Assembly: GCA_002081555.1 (NCBI GenBank) | Contig: MZNV01002913.1 | Span: 1 to 33,621, forward strand | Source of the DNA: Protostelium mycophagum | Lineage: Eukaryota > Evosea > Variosea > Protosteliida > Protosteliaceae | Direction: 5' to 3' | Length of the DNA stretch: 33,621 nt | Shown: positions 9,892 to 28,173 of the stretch, in pieces | How the letters are laid out: every line of letters starts with the position of its first letter | How positions within the stretch are numbered: position 1 is the stretch's first letter | Position numbers and translations under genes: made by a program | The notes under the pieces: model-generated | What the model saw: the letters and a program-made list of their open reading frames with translations, nothing else | The model's database searches: none | Told to the model about the DNA's origin: nothing

Positions 9892-12250
9892 ATGACAGCT
9901 GCTGAAGTGAAAGAAGGCGACGCAGAGGTAATTTCACACATCCTGGCTGAAGTCAAGAGTTCAGGTGAAAGTAACTGTTGTCCAAGAGAAAGATGATCCT
10001 CACCCTGTCGCTGTTGTCTCTGGAACACCAGCTTTGGAACCGTTCGATGGCCTGAAACCCTCCTTTTTCGTTAGTTTCGCTTGCCTTTTGGTGATTGCCC
10101 TGTTTGCTGGATTAAATTCCACCATACTCGCCACATCAATACCTCACCTCAATGAACAGTTTGGACACGCGGTAAGTTGAGTGAATCATTCGAAGTAATG
10201 AGTCTCAGGACTCTGGAAGCTGGATCATTAACTCTTACCTTCTGGCCTCTCTCACTTTCATTCCTCTTACAGGTTCGAATCTTTGTTGTACTTGAGAATA
10301 AATGACTGAATAGGCCATCTATCTGAATTAATTGGAAGAAAAACATTGCTGCTTATTTCTGTCACCATTTTCTCCATTGGATCTGGACTTTGTGCCATCT
10401 CTTGGAACATGTACTCTCTCATTGTCTTTCGGGCTGTCCAAGGTCTCGGGTCAGGGCCCATCCATTCTTTATCTAGTGTGGGTGGACTTTTTAACTCACG
10501 CGCTTCGCTGACAGTGTCAGATCATATTGCATGATTTGTTGCCTGTTCGCTTGACAGGAAAATTCACTGGTATTTCGGGTATTGTTGTCGCCATCTCTGT
10601 GAGTATTTTATTTTCGGTCACATGATGATGACTCTATGAAGGTAGTAGGTGGATCTGCTTTCGGGGGACTTGTTGCAGACCAAGGAAAGAATTACTGGCG
10701 TATTTTATTCTTTGTCGACATAGCCGTTGGTATGTTTCTATTTCTATTTTTGTGGGATGTGACAAGATAAGGGGTCACGACCGCAATACTTCTGGCAGTG
10801 TTCTTGAAATATGAGGAGGAGAGGTCAAGGGTAGCAGCTAAGATGGAAAAACAAGCCCAGAAAGACATACAAAATGTGGTGAGTGCATTTGTGCACAACT
10901 CCCCAAAGGTTTTGACCTAAATCGCAAAAAGGTGATCAAACAAGATGAAAATGTAGAACTTGGCGATTATCAGCAAAATGTCAACATAGTCGTACAGAAT
11001 GACTTGGAAAAAGGTATGACGTCAACACCTCCCCCTACTCACCCCCTCAGCTTCCCCCTACATCGCTGATATAGAGAGTGATACCAAGAGGTCCAAGAGG
11101 AGAATATTGAGTAGGATCGATTATTTGGGAATCCTATTATTGGTCGTCTCTATTGTGCTATGCTTGGTGTCTTCCTCTTTAGCTTCAGACAAAATATTGC
11201 ACTGGTCCCATCCCGCCATTATAACCATGTTTACCATCGGTATGTCAGTTTCATTATCGTATTTTTTACCATTTCAGGGGGAGTTTTATTCCTTTGCTTC
11301 GTCGTTGTAGAACTGTTCTTCTCATCGGAGCCAGCCTTGCCCTTGCGATTATTCCTGGAGTATTCTTCCGTCTTCCTCACAATGATGACCAAATTCTTCT
11401 TATTTTTCATACTGACCAGCGTGGTGAGCTATCTGCCAATTTACTACCAACTTGTAGAGGGTGATACCGCTTCCGTCGCTGGGCTTAAGACTTTGCCCAT
11501 CATGTTAAGTTTCATTGTGTCATCCGTTCCTTCTGGTCTACTTCTCTCTTACTCAGTGAGTCTTACATATCAATGAATATATTAAGCTACAGAATAGAAA
11601 TAAAATATCAACCTTTTACAGGGAATTGCTTGGCCCTTCCCTCTGCTTGGATTTACTTTGACAACCATATCTCTCGGCCTATTGACAACCTTCCACCTCT
11701 CTACGTCTTATATCGTCATTGCCGTCTATCTATGTATTATGGGTCTCGGTCTGGGAATGTCTAACCATGCCGTAACGTTGCTCATGGTGTCTCCTTTAGA
11801 CAGAATTTACCATGGCAACATATTGTCCACACAACAATTTATGCAGAACGCTGGTTCTGTTGTGGGTGTTCAGGTAGATTTTATTTGGTTTAAATGCGAG
11901 ACTGAGATATCTAGTGTTTTGAAGTGGCACTCCAGACTGTGCTGAACAAACATTTACAAGGGAGGATTGATGCTCAAGTCACTCAATTAGATAGAAACGT
12001 GATCATTTCGCTGGACAATGAGCAACAAGAAGCCATCTACAACGCATATTCTTACGCATTCAGGGTAATTTTATAGTTTTGGCTTCTTTTGAGTTTTTCA
12101 TTTCTTTTTGTTGGCTGACTCACAACCCAGATCATGTTCTGGATTTTGGTGCCACTTGGGATGATCTGTTTCCTGCTCTCTTTGCCTCTTTACAGAGTGA
12201 AAGTACCAGACATCCCAAAGGAGAGAAAGGACATGCCCACATCCCAATAA
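9892..12250 (+). CDS. Major facilitator superfamily transporter, 14-helix DHA2-like
   Basis: Proton-coupled exporter-type carrier of the plasma or vacuolar membrane; substrate unknown. Thirteen exons and twelve introns (37-66 nt) give 606 residues with all phases closed. A cytosolic N-terminus of about 50 residues precedes helix 1 (ending NSTILATSIPHL). Then come WIINSYLLASLTFIPLTG and the loop GHLSELIGRK, which is motif-A-like. Next are FRAVQGLGSGPI and DLLPVRLTGKFTGI. GGSAFGGLVAD and NYWRILFFVDIAVG match the DHA2 helix-5/6 region. A charged cytoplasmic loop (EEERSRVAAKMEKQAQKD) splits the halves. The second half ends in IMFWILVPLGMICFLLSLPL. DHA2 proteins are abundant in fungi and bacteria and export drugs or basic amino acids; that inference is by family only. 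The TAA stop lies inside an AATAAA signal. The first ATG before the charged N-terminus was taken as start. Confidence 0.9.
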
Positions 12251-12251
12251 A
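12246..12251 (+). terminator. AATAAA overlapping the MFS stop codon
   Basis: The stop TAA at 12248-12250 is part of AATAAA at 12246-12251, implying a 3' untranslated region of only a few tens of bases. Confidence 0.55.
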
Positions 12252-12605
12252 AGCATGCATTGGTCTACAACTGCATCTGTCAGGTTCACCTGAAATCAAA
12301 TTGTCTTGTGGTGCTTCTTATTTGTGGTGTTTCTTATGCTGCTTCCTTCTTGAACTCGAAAGATCTTTCTTCGTGGCCAAAGGTTCTTTGGTTAAAAGGG
12401 AGGGTGTTGTTTGAAAACTCCTGCTTGTTATTTTTTGCGGACAAAAAACCAACGCAACAACCACCATCGATCGCTCTGCGACTCGATGAGGAATTGCCTC
12501 ACACGAAAAGAACTGATGTAAGATTTGAGAGAAGTTATATCTTGATTTGGCATGAGGTTTATTTTGTTGTAGACAATTGTGACCACTCTGTGGTGTCACA
12601 AAGAG
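12251..12605 (+). other. 5' flank and probable 5' UTR intron of the poly(A) polymerase gene
   Basis: No protein gene was recognised in these 355 bases. A good donor (GTAAGA at 12518) and acceptor (TTGTTGTAG ending 12572) suggest a 55-nt intron in the 5' untranslated region of the gene starting at 12606. An upstream ATG in the preceding exon would run into a stop just after the junction, so it does not extend the protein. Confidence 0.4.
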
Positions 12606-15600
12606 ATGCGGAGGAACAGCCACAATAATGATAAGAATGAGTCTGGAGCAAGTAATAGAAGGTCAAAAATCAATAACCGCCCCGCGAAGAAGATGGAACC
12701 TCACTCCATCAGGAGAGTTTCTAGTGAGGGACACTTCGATCGAACCAGCATAACCTCTACACCCATCCGTCGCGGTGTCCCTTGGCGACCAGAGGAGGCC
12801 CCGGAGCCTATTGCGGCTCACGAAGATTCATTTTCCCTCCCAGACGTTATCGTCAAAGAAGTCTCTCAGGCTAATCTAGCGGCTCGTCTTGCCAACAAGT
12901 GCGAGGAAGGCAGAAGTCTCACGGCATGGTTTTTAAAATTACCACCAGAGGAAAGAGGCAGAGCTCTATCATTTCAGGATTATGATGCCGTGTCAATGGT
13001 CCGTAGAATGCACAAGAAGAAATCCGAGGGAGAAGGGCTGTTCTTTGCTGCCGAGGATCCTTTATTACAACTACCACTCGCTAAAACTTCGAAGATTCAG
13101 AAGGACAATCAGTTTTGTTTTCAGAAACTATACAACTTCAATCATTGCACATTCCCAGAAAAATGGACCCGTTATGACAATTTCTTGGAGAGTTCAGTCA
13201 GATTAGGAGATACAAAACAATATTTAGACACCTTAACCATCGCATCAAATCTATTAGAGGATGGAAACGCCTTCATGCACGTCATGCACAATGTCACCAG
13301 AGGAAATTTCCTGCAAAAACCCTGCAAAGGTGAGACGATTTTAGTGCCAAAATAATGATATTTGAAGTGAATTGGGTGGACCGAAGTTGGGTCTGGGATA
13401 CACCCAAGTGGTTCGATGGGATGGGCTTTTATTCCCTTGGAACTTTCATCGCTCATAAACTCGAGATGGTATGTCATCTACAATGCCACAAATATTGAAA
13501 AGAAATAGATGTTGTGGCAGAAATATTGGAAAGCTCACCGTCTCGACCCAAGGGGGAAATCTTCATACCCAAAATACGTAAATTCCAACAATTTGGAAGG
13601 TCTTTTGTCCAAAAATAATCTCATCAATTTTTGGCGCGGATTACAACCTTACGAGAGGAGAAAGATAGTGGGTAGCATGGGGAATATCGTATACCACGTT
13701 CTCTCTAATCCAGATCGTATGAGAACAGGTCAGTCAAACAATCGAATCACACATTTATTTTTGGAAATTTCAATAAGATTTTGCAGGAAACACGTGTTCG
13801 GTGGATTTGGATTACCCAGAGATGTTATCAGCTTTGGTTGACCTTTCCTCACAAGTACATTTTAGAAATTTCAAATTCATTATTCAAATTGAACAGGAAC
13901 GGTCCCTGCGCATGTTATTTCGGGATTCTGAGTTTTCAGAGAAAGCGTTCATCGAAATATTGTATTTTTCACCACTAGATCGTGCAGATCTGGCCATAGA
14001 TCTTGTCTTACGTAGAGTCGGTCGGAGTATACAATCTGCATACATCGATAAACTACAAATGGACATTATTGTCGGTGAGAACGCGGGAAAAATGTCAAAA
14101 GGAAAGAAGAAGAAGAAGAAGAAAAAGGTAAAGAAGAAGGGCAATGAGAGGCTACAGGAGGATCCATCTACAGATGCTCTAGAAATCCCTCCCTCCCCCC
14201 CAATAGAACCCGACCCAGAAATTCCCCCGCCAAATATGACAGAGAGAAAAGTGGAAGATTTTGATGGTGATTGGGAGGAGACGGGAGTATCTACAAATAA
14301 TGGCTCTCACGCTCCATCCCCCAACCGGAAAAAGGCGGGAAAACGGAAGACGAAGAGGAAGAATCGAAGGAGCATGGACCTATCCAAAACAATCATAGAA
14401 CCGGAAATCACTCACACTTCGGTTTCGGCGCCTTCGTCACCTGTACACAAAAGAAAAGGCGGAAACGCCAGTCAAACCGAAACTCCCCAGGAGACACCCC
14501 CTCCTACCCCCCCTGTCCCACTACAACCATGGAGAAGCGTGAGTTTTTCAAAACATTTTGTTATGGTTTTGACCTCCTCAGGCTGTGACATCAACGGTTG
14601 TCTCTGTACATTCCTCATCTACAACCCAAACTACAACGGCTATAGTTATAAAGACACCACTAGTTCCAACCACTGCAGCTCCTCCGCCATATGTGAGTTT
14701 CACAAATTTAAAATGATGGTCTCACTGAAATTGTTCAGGTTGCTCCGATTGCGGGAGTGAAATCACAACCAACAGCCGTAGTCTCATCTGTACAACATAT
14801 ACCCACATCAAGATCTTCTATGCCCCCACGCCCCGCCCCGATATGGGGTCTTAACCCTCCCGCCAAAATTGCTCCTGCCCTGACGTCCACAAACTCAAAT
14901 AGTCAAGTAATTGGAAAATCAATCAGCCATTCTTCGCTTCCAGAACCTCGGCAACCACCCCTCCCCCGCCCTCGCAGCATCTCGGGCACACCTTCTAGTC
15001 AGCATATTCCCGCCAAAACTACTGTTGTCTCGCCCCTCGACTCCAATCCACCGCCCCTCACCGAACTCCAAGAAAAAGCGCGCGCATTAGACAAAGATGT
15101 TCGGGATTTCTATTGTAGGACTAGGGATGTTATTGAGAGGGGCTACCAGCCTATGGTCAATGAGATTATCAGACGCATCACACATATGGTCAAGCGATTA
15201 TGGGATAATGCTACCGTGGAGACATACGGTAGCTATGCAACATTCTTGTGCATTCCCACTTCCGATATCGATTTGGTGGTATTTGGGGCTGATACGTCGG
15301 GAGCGTATCGGTTCCCAGGGGGCTATACACCCCGGAACAGCATACACCTATTGGCTAAACAATTGACTCAATCCCATTGGGTCTCCAATATAAGAGTCAT
15401 AGAGGCGGCAAAAGTACCCGTGATCAAGCTCGTTGTAGATAGAGAGGTGAGATATTGTAACCGAATGTAATAATGAGATGATAAGGGGATGACGATATCT
15501 GCTGATATATCATTCAATCAAGAGGTTGAGGGAGCTCCAGTATACTGCTCTCCCGAAGGTGATTCATTCACTTATTCAAAATTCAAAAGATGACGGGAAA

Positions 15601-16464
15601 AGGGCTCTTCTCGCATTGTGGGATTGCGGCCCGAGAATTGATCAAATCGTACATCAGGAAGCTCCCGGACATCGTACAGATCGTACTCGTCTTAAAACAA
15701 TTCCTCCACGAAAAGAGTCTCAATAATGCTTATATGGGAGGACTAAGCTCCTACTGTCTCGTCATCATGACCATCAGCTTTCTACAGATGAAAAATGGTG
15801 GAAAAGTACCACCTGTAAATCACCGCAGCAATCTGGGGGAATTATTGATCGATTTCTTTGAGTATTATGGTAAATTCGACTACGAAAGTACCGGGATCAC
15901 TATTCAGAATGGGGGGTCCGTCATTCCTGATATTATCATTTTCTGATGCGTTGTAGTGGGTCATTTCCACTTGAGAAATCGATGTACAGTGGGTCGGACA
16001 CCTGTCTGGTGATAGTAGATCCATTCAACCCCACGAATAACCTTGGGCAACACACTAAGCGTATTTGGTCGGTGAAAGCTGCCTTCAAATTTGCGTATGA
16101 GGAGTTGGTCAATCACCCCAACCCTTCGGGATGCCTCGCAAAGATTTTGAAGCACCACCACAATGATATCACGACCCCGACAGGCCGAAGCCTCGGTCTT
16201 TACGACGCGTTGACCCTCGAGCAGCAAGACAAACATGAGGACGTTTCACAGATACTAATGACACACCCAAGAGAGCGAGTAAGTTGATTGAGATGTGAAG
16301 AGGCTGATATTTGATAGCGAGGAAAAGGAGGGAGGAGATTGAGGCACTCAAATAGTTCAGACAGTACCTCTGCCCCAGTGAAGCACCAGACCTTTGCACA
16401 TCATCACATGGACTACCCCCAGCACCCTTACGCGCAAGAGAGGAGGCATTTGCCCAACAGATAG
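12606..16464 (+). CDS. Non-canonical poly(A) polymerase, TENT4/TRF4-like, with a long extra N-terminal region
   Basis: Nucleotidyltransferase that adds A tails (or mixed tails) to nuclear and cytoplasmic RNAs. Eleven exons, introns 38-65 nt, 1135 residues with phases closed. Residues about 85-420 form a helical region I do not recognise, with SLTAWFLKLPPEERGRALSF and WFDGMGFYSLGTFIAHKLEM. A lysine run (residues ~437-455) and a Pro/Ser-rich linker follow to about residue 700. The catalytic module starts near 740: GSYATFLCIPTSDIDLVVFG carries the GS and DxD motifs, and ISADISFN carries the third aspartate. The central domain has GIAARELIK, VLVLKQFLHEK and GGLSSYCLVIMTISFLQM. The PAP-associated domain has the NLGELLIDFFEYYG and VIVDPFNPTNNLG motifs. 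The tail is basic. The start is the first ATG after the 5' UTR acceptor. The continuous frame through seven exons argues that the N-terminal region belongs to the same protein, though cDNA would settle whether two genes are merged here. Confidence 0.88.
14094..14136 (+). repeat. AAG-rich microsatellite inside a coding exon
   Basis: A purine-only run dominated by AAG/AAA codons encodes about a dozen lysines in the linker of the poly(A) polymerase. It could act as a nuclear localisation or RNA-binding patch, and it is prone to length change. Confidence 0.7.
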
Positions 16465-16542
16465 AGATTTTAAGGCTATAGAGGCCCCTCGAGACATTCT
16501 GGGTTGTATTGTATAGGTGACGTAGGCAGAGCGCCAGCGGCA

Positions 16543-16548
16543 AATAAA
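16543..16548 (+). terminator. Polyadenylation signal of the poly(A) polymerase gene
   Basis: AATAAA lies 79 nt after the TAG stop. The RPL8 signals on the other strand begin about 40 bp further on, so the two convergent transcripts should barely touch. Confidence 0.6.
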
Positions 16549-16586
16549 TGGATACCAACCTTGTCTTTTTTCCGCAATTTAATATT

Positions 16587-16610
16587 TTTATTCTCATTAA
16601 CATTTTTATT
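16587..16610 (-). terminator. Two polyadenylation signals of RPL8 in a short direct repeat
   Basis: TTTATT occurs at 16587-16592 and 16605-16610 (AATAAA on the minus strand), each inside a copy of ATTTTTATTCTCATT. They lie 92-115 nt beyond the RPL8 stop codon. Confidence 0.55.
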
Positions 16611-16701
16611 CTCATTTTAAGCCACAAAAGCAGGTCACGCACACAAAGAGTTCACAACACAATTAAAGTATCGATTTATCCGTTTAGCAAGGGTGAGGAA
16701 T

Positions 16702-17792
16702 TTAGATGGCCTCATCTTGGGCCTGCTTGCGTCCTCCTCTCAGACGTCCAGTTCTTCTGGCAGCAATAAGTCCAACCTTCTTACCGGCGGGAGCGTCACG
16801 CTTAACAGTAGAAGGGTGACCAATGTGCTGGTGGTTACCTATTCTTTTCAGCCCAGTAAAGATAGTTTGTGGGAATTTAGGCAAAAGTGAATTATAATAA
16901 TAAAAATGAAAGAATATTACCTCCTCCGTGAGGGTGATCTACAGGGTTCATAGCAACACCACGAACCTTGGGCCAGCAGTTTCTCTTGGCCTTGTACTTG
17001 TGGTAGACGACACCAGCCTTGAGCAGGGGCTTGTCGATACGACCACCTCCACCGACGAGACCGATGACGGCTCTGGATCTGGAGTCGATGTTCTTCTTGG
17101 TTCCAGAGGGGAGACGGACCTTGGTCACAGAGTTGTCATCAGAGTGGGAGATGACTGTTCCAAAGTTTCCAGAGGCTCTGGCAAAAGCTCCTCTGTCACC
17201 GACCTTTCCTTCGATGTTGCAGACGACGGTTCCTTCAGGGAGCTCACCAAGGGGAAGAACGTTTCCTATTGTGAGGGCGGCTATTGGTTATCAGAAATCA
17301 AATCGTAACGTGGAATCTGAGACGAAAATGACCCACCCTTCTTTCCGGCGTAGATGAACTGTCCAGTGTAGGTTCCCTCAGCAGCGATGAAGATCTGCTT
17401 GTCCAAGCCGTATCTCTGGGTGTTTCTGAAGGTGACCTCAGCGAGGGGGGCTCCTCTTCCGGGGTCGTGGAGGATCTTGCTGACCACTCCCTTGATGTAG
17501 CCGTGCTTCTCGGCAAAGTCAAGGACTCTGTGGCGAGCAGCACCTACTCTATTCTTGTTGATGGATCTGAAGATTCCTCCTCTTCCCTTTCTTTGTGCTA
17601 ATTAACATAAGTTGTCTGAATGCCATTATATTTATTTATTATCAAGGCGAGGGTAGGGTAATTGAAAAACAAGCACTCAATCATGAAATTGGCTAAATGG
17701 TCATATCACAAGATTAACAGACAAACCATCATCCTTTACCAAAATACAAGATAGTGAGTCAAATTCTACATACCGCGGATAACTCGACCCAT
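16702..17792 (-). CDS. RPL8: Large-subunit ribosomal protein uL2 (RPL8)
   Basis: Conserved 60S protein next to the peptidyl-transferase centre. Four exons (17774-17792, 17337-17597, 16921-17280, 16702-16838) give 258 residues (human 257). The introns are 176, 56 and 82 nt, longer than the window's norm. The first exon encodes only MGRVIR plus one base. Key stretches: [80 protein letters not shown] and [29 protein letters not shown] contains the histidine essential for peptidyl transfer, followed by [14 protein letters not shown]. It is divergent from PI4-kinase alpha, with 179 bp between start codons. Confidence 0.97.
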
Positions 17793-17971
17793 GTTGGACT
17801 GTTGGCGTGATGGAAGTTCTCAACAGAGTGAAGTCAGAAAAAAATCCATCTGTTCTCCCTCCTTTCCAATATTTTTACCGTAGAACCTTATCGTGTCCAT
17901 CTCCCGTTAAGAAGTTTCATTTGAACTTACAGCGAAAAAGATCGGCTTCGACAAAACCGACCCACCGCAAT

Positions 17972-25125
<7,154 letters not shown>

Positions 25126-25126
<1 letters not shown>

Positions 25127-25131
25127 ATAAA
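25126..25131 (+). terminator. AATAAA overlapping the PI4KA stop codon
   Basis: The last base of the TAA stop (25124-25126) is the first base of AATAAA. The next start codon is 116 bp downstream, leaving little room for both 3' end and promoter. Confidence 0.55.
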
Positions 25132-25241
25132 CAAGTACAAAATCACTTCGAGTTGTAGACAATGGGATTGTAGATCATCAAAGGGAACCTCCCGCTCCCC
25201 TCACGTGACCTCCAGTTTTGTATTTTCCACATCTGGTAAAA

Positions 25242-27013
25242 ATGCTCGCCAACGCCACACGCCGCTTCGCCACAAAATCAATTGGAAATGGTAAACAAAA
25301 TCAGTCATTGAAGACACATCTGAAGATGAAACCTGTTGTCGCTGGTCCCAGATTCACGGTTTGTGGATGATCAGATTTTAAGGCTCATGTGTAACAGACA
25401 GTGCACCAACACCAACCTGCTCTCACACAATGGAACGATGAAGAACTCTCTTTGAAGGAAGCAGTCAGCAGGTTGGAGTTTCTTTCGTGCGATCTTTGAA
25501 GTTGATTTACAATGATTATAGGTTCGCACAAGAGATTGTAGCACCTCACGTCCGACAGATGGATATTGAGGGTAAACTGCACCCTTCCATTCTCCCCGCT
25601 CTTTTTGAGAACGGGTTCATGGGGATAGAAGTTGCAAGTGATCTGGGTGGCTCAGACATGACCTTTACACAGGCTTGCATCGTCATCGGTAGGTCCTTAC
25701 AAACCGAATCTACAGGTCAACTATTTCTTCTCACAATGAACAGAGGAACTCGCCAAAGTTGATCCCGCAGTGAGTGTTGTTTGCGATGTCCAGAATACTT
25801 TGGTGAAGTAGGTCCTTTTCTCTTGTTAAAGTTCTGACACCCTTGAAGCACCATACTCTTGACCTACGGAAGTGAGTCTATCAGAAAGCAATATCTACCC
25901 GAGCTATCACAAAAGAAAGTCGGATGTTTCTGTCTCAGTGAGTGGTCCAGCGGAACAGATGCCTTTGCCTTGAAGACCAAAGCAGTATGTCTATTTTATA
26001 CATAAGTTGTGATATTGTAGTGTGGTTGGTTATAACTAGATAACGAGATTAGGAGAAAGATGGAGATTATTATGTTTTGAATGGTACAAAAGCATGGATC
26101 ACAAATTCTGGAGAGGCAGAGGTATTTCTGGTGATGGCAAACGTGGATTTTAGCAAGGGATATAAAGGAATCACCACATTCCTAGTCGATGGTAGCAATC
26201 CTGGTGTTCAGGTTGGAAAGCACGAAGACAAGGTGAGACACTTTCCAAGTGAATATACTTCTCATTGTGATAGTTGGGTATCCGTGCAAGCAGTACTTGT
26301 GAGGTCAATTTTGTTGACTGCAGAGTGCATAAGGATGCCATCATCGGAGAGGTACGGACATTATGATATCTCATCCATCATTGCGATATCTCAGCTAGTT
26401 ATAGATTGGGAAAGGATACAAGATTGCGATTTCTACATTGAATGAAGGAAGAATTGGTATTGCGGCACAGATGCTCGGTCTCGCTCAGGGAGCTTTTGAT
26501 GCCACCCTCCCATACATTAACCAAAGAGTTCAATTCGGACAGCCTGTCTCTCAGTTTCAAGGTTTGTTTATATTTTAAGTATACATTAATTGTAGATAAA
26601 TTGATGATTTTGATCAGGAATGCAGTTTAACTATGCTGATCTTGCCACTCAAATAGAGGCTGCCAGGTCATATGCCTTGTATTATATGTCAATCTAACCT
26701 TATGCAGACTTCTTGTCTACAATGCTGCGAGATTGAAGGATGCTGGACAGCCCTTTGTGACAGAGGCTGCCATGGCCAAACTTTTTGCATCAAAAGTGGC
26801 AGAAAAAGTGAGCAGTGAATGTATAAATATGCTCGGAGGTGTTGGTTTTACAAAGGAATTTCCAGCCGAAAAGTATTTCAGGTGATCTATTATATAAAAA
26901 TTGTGAATTGAAAGGCGATTAGAGATTGCAAGATTGGACAGATTTATGAAGGAACCAATAACATTCAGCTTCAGACAATTGCAAAGAATATCTCTGCCCT
27001 CTACGCTAAATAA
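25242..27013 (+). CDS. Short/branched-chain acyl-CoA dehydrogenase (ACADSB-like), mitochondrial
   Basis: Flavoenzyme that oxidises short or 2-methyl-branched acyl-CoA in the matrix, passing electrons to ETF. Exons are separated by introns mostly of 39-66 nt. The order matches [112 protein letters not shown] and [19 protein letters not shown]. The [15 protein letters not shown] motif holds the family's catalytic glutamate. The FAD-site loop reads [10 protein letters not shown], where relatives usually have SExGAGSD. The first exon ([14 protein letters not shown]) looks like a targeting peptide. The join to exon 3 is uncertain: a 33-nt exon at 25326-25358 can be read in two phases, and an ATG at 25326 is an alternative start. 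The TAA stop sits inside AATAAA. Confidence 0.92.
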
Positions 27014-27014
27014 A
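27009..27014 (+). terminator. AATAAA containing the acyl-CoA dehydrogenase stop codon
   Basis: Stop TAA 27011-27013 lies within AATAAA 27009-27014. Confidence 0.55.
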
Positions 27015-27142
27015 CTGTCTGCACTGAATGCTTGCTCCTGTAATTCATGGTCTTGCAAAATTTCCAGAGAAGATGCGCTGTTGAACTGCAGCACTTTCGT
27101 AGCAAATAATAACAGAATAAAACATGTGATGATGGAGCAAGG

Positions 27143-28126
27143 ATGACGGGTTGGGTAGACGATTTGTGCGATTGCTAATTTGTGTAGAATATGGTAGTCA
27201 AACGTATTGGGAGAAGAGATATGAAACAGATGCAAAGCACACCTTTGAGTGGTATCAGAGCTATGAATCGCTGAAACCTTACATTAAGCCATGGATTGTG
27301 GCCCTCGGCAAGGAGAAGGTCAATTTTCTCAATCTTGGTTGTGGTAATTCATTATTTGGGGAACAACTATTCAATGATCGCTTTGGTTCAATTGTCAACG
27401 TGGATTTCTCTAAAAACGTGATTGATGCAATGAATGAGAGGAGGCAGACACTAATTGAATCAAGAAAGATTGATCCGGTGATACAAATCAGTCGTGCATG
27501 ATCCCTGCTCACCTAGCTGTAGAGTAATGGGGAGACAAGTGATGCATGGCATCATCCAGAAGACCTCAAATATGAAGTTGGCGATGTGACTGCGCTTGAC
27601 TATTCTGACGAGTCTTTTGACATCGGTGCGTTAGAGTATCCTAGATCATTGTCTGATGAGGCCAGTGGTAGAAAAGGGCACAGTGGATGCATTGGCGTGT
27701 GGTGATGATCCAGAAGGAGTCGAGAAGATGTGCAGTGAGGCTTGTAGAGTTCTCAGACCTGGCGGTTTCTTCATCGTGATCACTTATGGGGTTCCGGGTG
27801 GGTACATGTATAAAACCTTTTCTCTGCGTTGTCTTCGAAAACATGCGCAGCGCATTATCTGGTATAATATCTTTTTGTGGTAACTTGGTACAGATCGTCG
27901 GTTGGAATATTTTGAGGGATTTGATTGGCAGGTTTGTCTTCTTCTTTTTTTATCAAATAAATAATCACACATCGATTATGCATTTGAAATTTTTTCACTT
28001 ATTTTCGCATAGCTGGTGAAGCAGGTCCAGTTCCCTGGGTACTCTTCCAGTGATGACGGTCCTGCCACCTACGATTACATATACATTTGCCAGAAGAATG
28101 GCGGGAATATTCATCCACCACAGTGA
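27143..28126 (+). CDS. Class I SAM methyltransferase, EEF1AKMT4/METTL13-like
   Basis: Likely protein-lysine methyltransferase of the group that modifies elongation factor eEF1A. Six exons (first only 7 nt), introns 38, 45, 40, 96 and 81 nt, 227 residues with phases closed. The N-terminus has YWEKRYE, then FEWYQSYESLKPYI. SAM-binding motif I is FLNLGCGNS; the acidic strand-2 motif is VNVDFS, followed by VIDAMNERR. Post-motif GDVTALDYSDESFDIVVEKG continues into TVDAL, and ACRVLRPGGFFIVITYG is the late-strand motif. The C-terminus, YDYIYICQKNGG, matches the family end. Substrate is inferred from family resemblance only. The start is the ATG closest to the first good splice donor; an ATG three codons upstream is out of frame. 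The TGA stop overlaps AATAAA. Confidence 0.87.
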
Positions 28127-28131
28127 ATAAA
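28126..28131 (+). terminator. AATAAA overlapping the methyltransferase stop codon
   Basis: AATAAA starts on the last base of the TGA at 28124-28126. The stop codon of the convergent histidine kinase is only 47 bp away, so cleavage within 10-30 nt would place both 3' ends almost on top of each other. Confidence 0.55.
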
Positions 28132-28173
28132 CAACAAGCTGTTGGTTTGAAATCGAACAAAACTTTATCAATT

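Noticed and set aside
12079-12414. 111-codon plus-strand frame at the end of the MFS gene
   Set aside because: Out of frame with the last MFS exon, which encodes a clear transmembrane helix and charged tail.
17810-17971. N-terminal extension of PI4KA from an ATG at 17810
   Set aside because: The frame is open, but it starts 18 bp from the divergent RPL8 start codon, and the sequence is unlike PI4KA. I treated it as promoter and 5' UTR.
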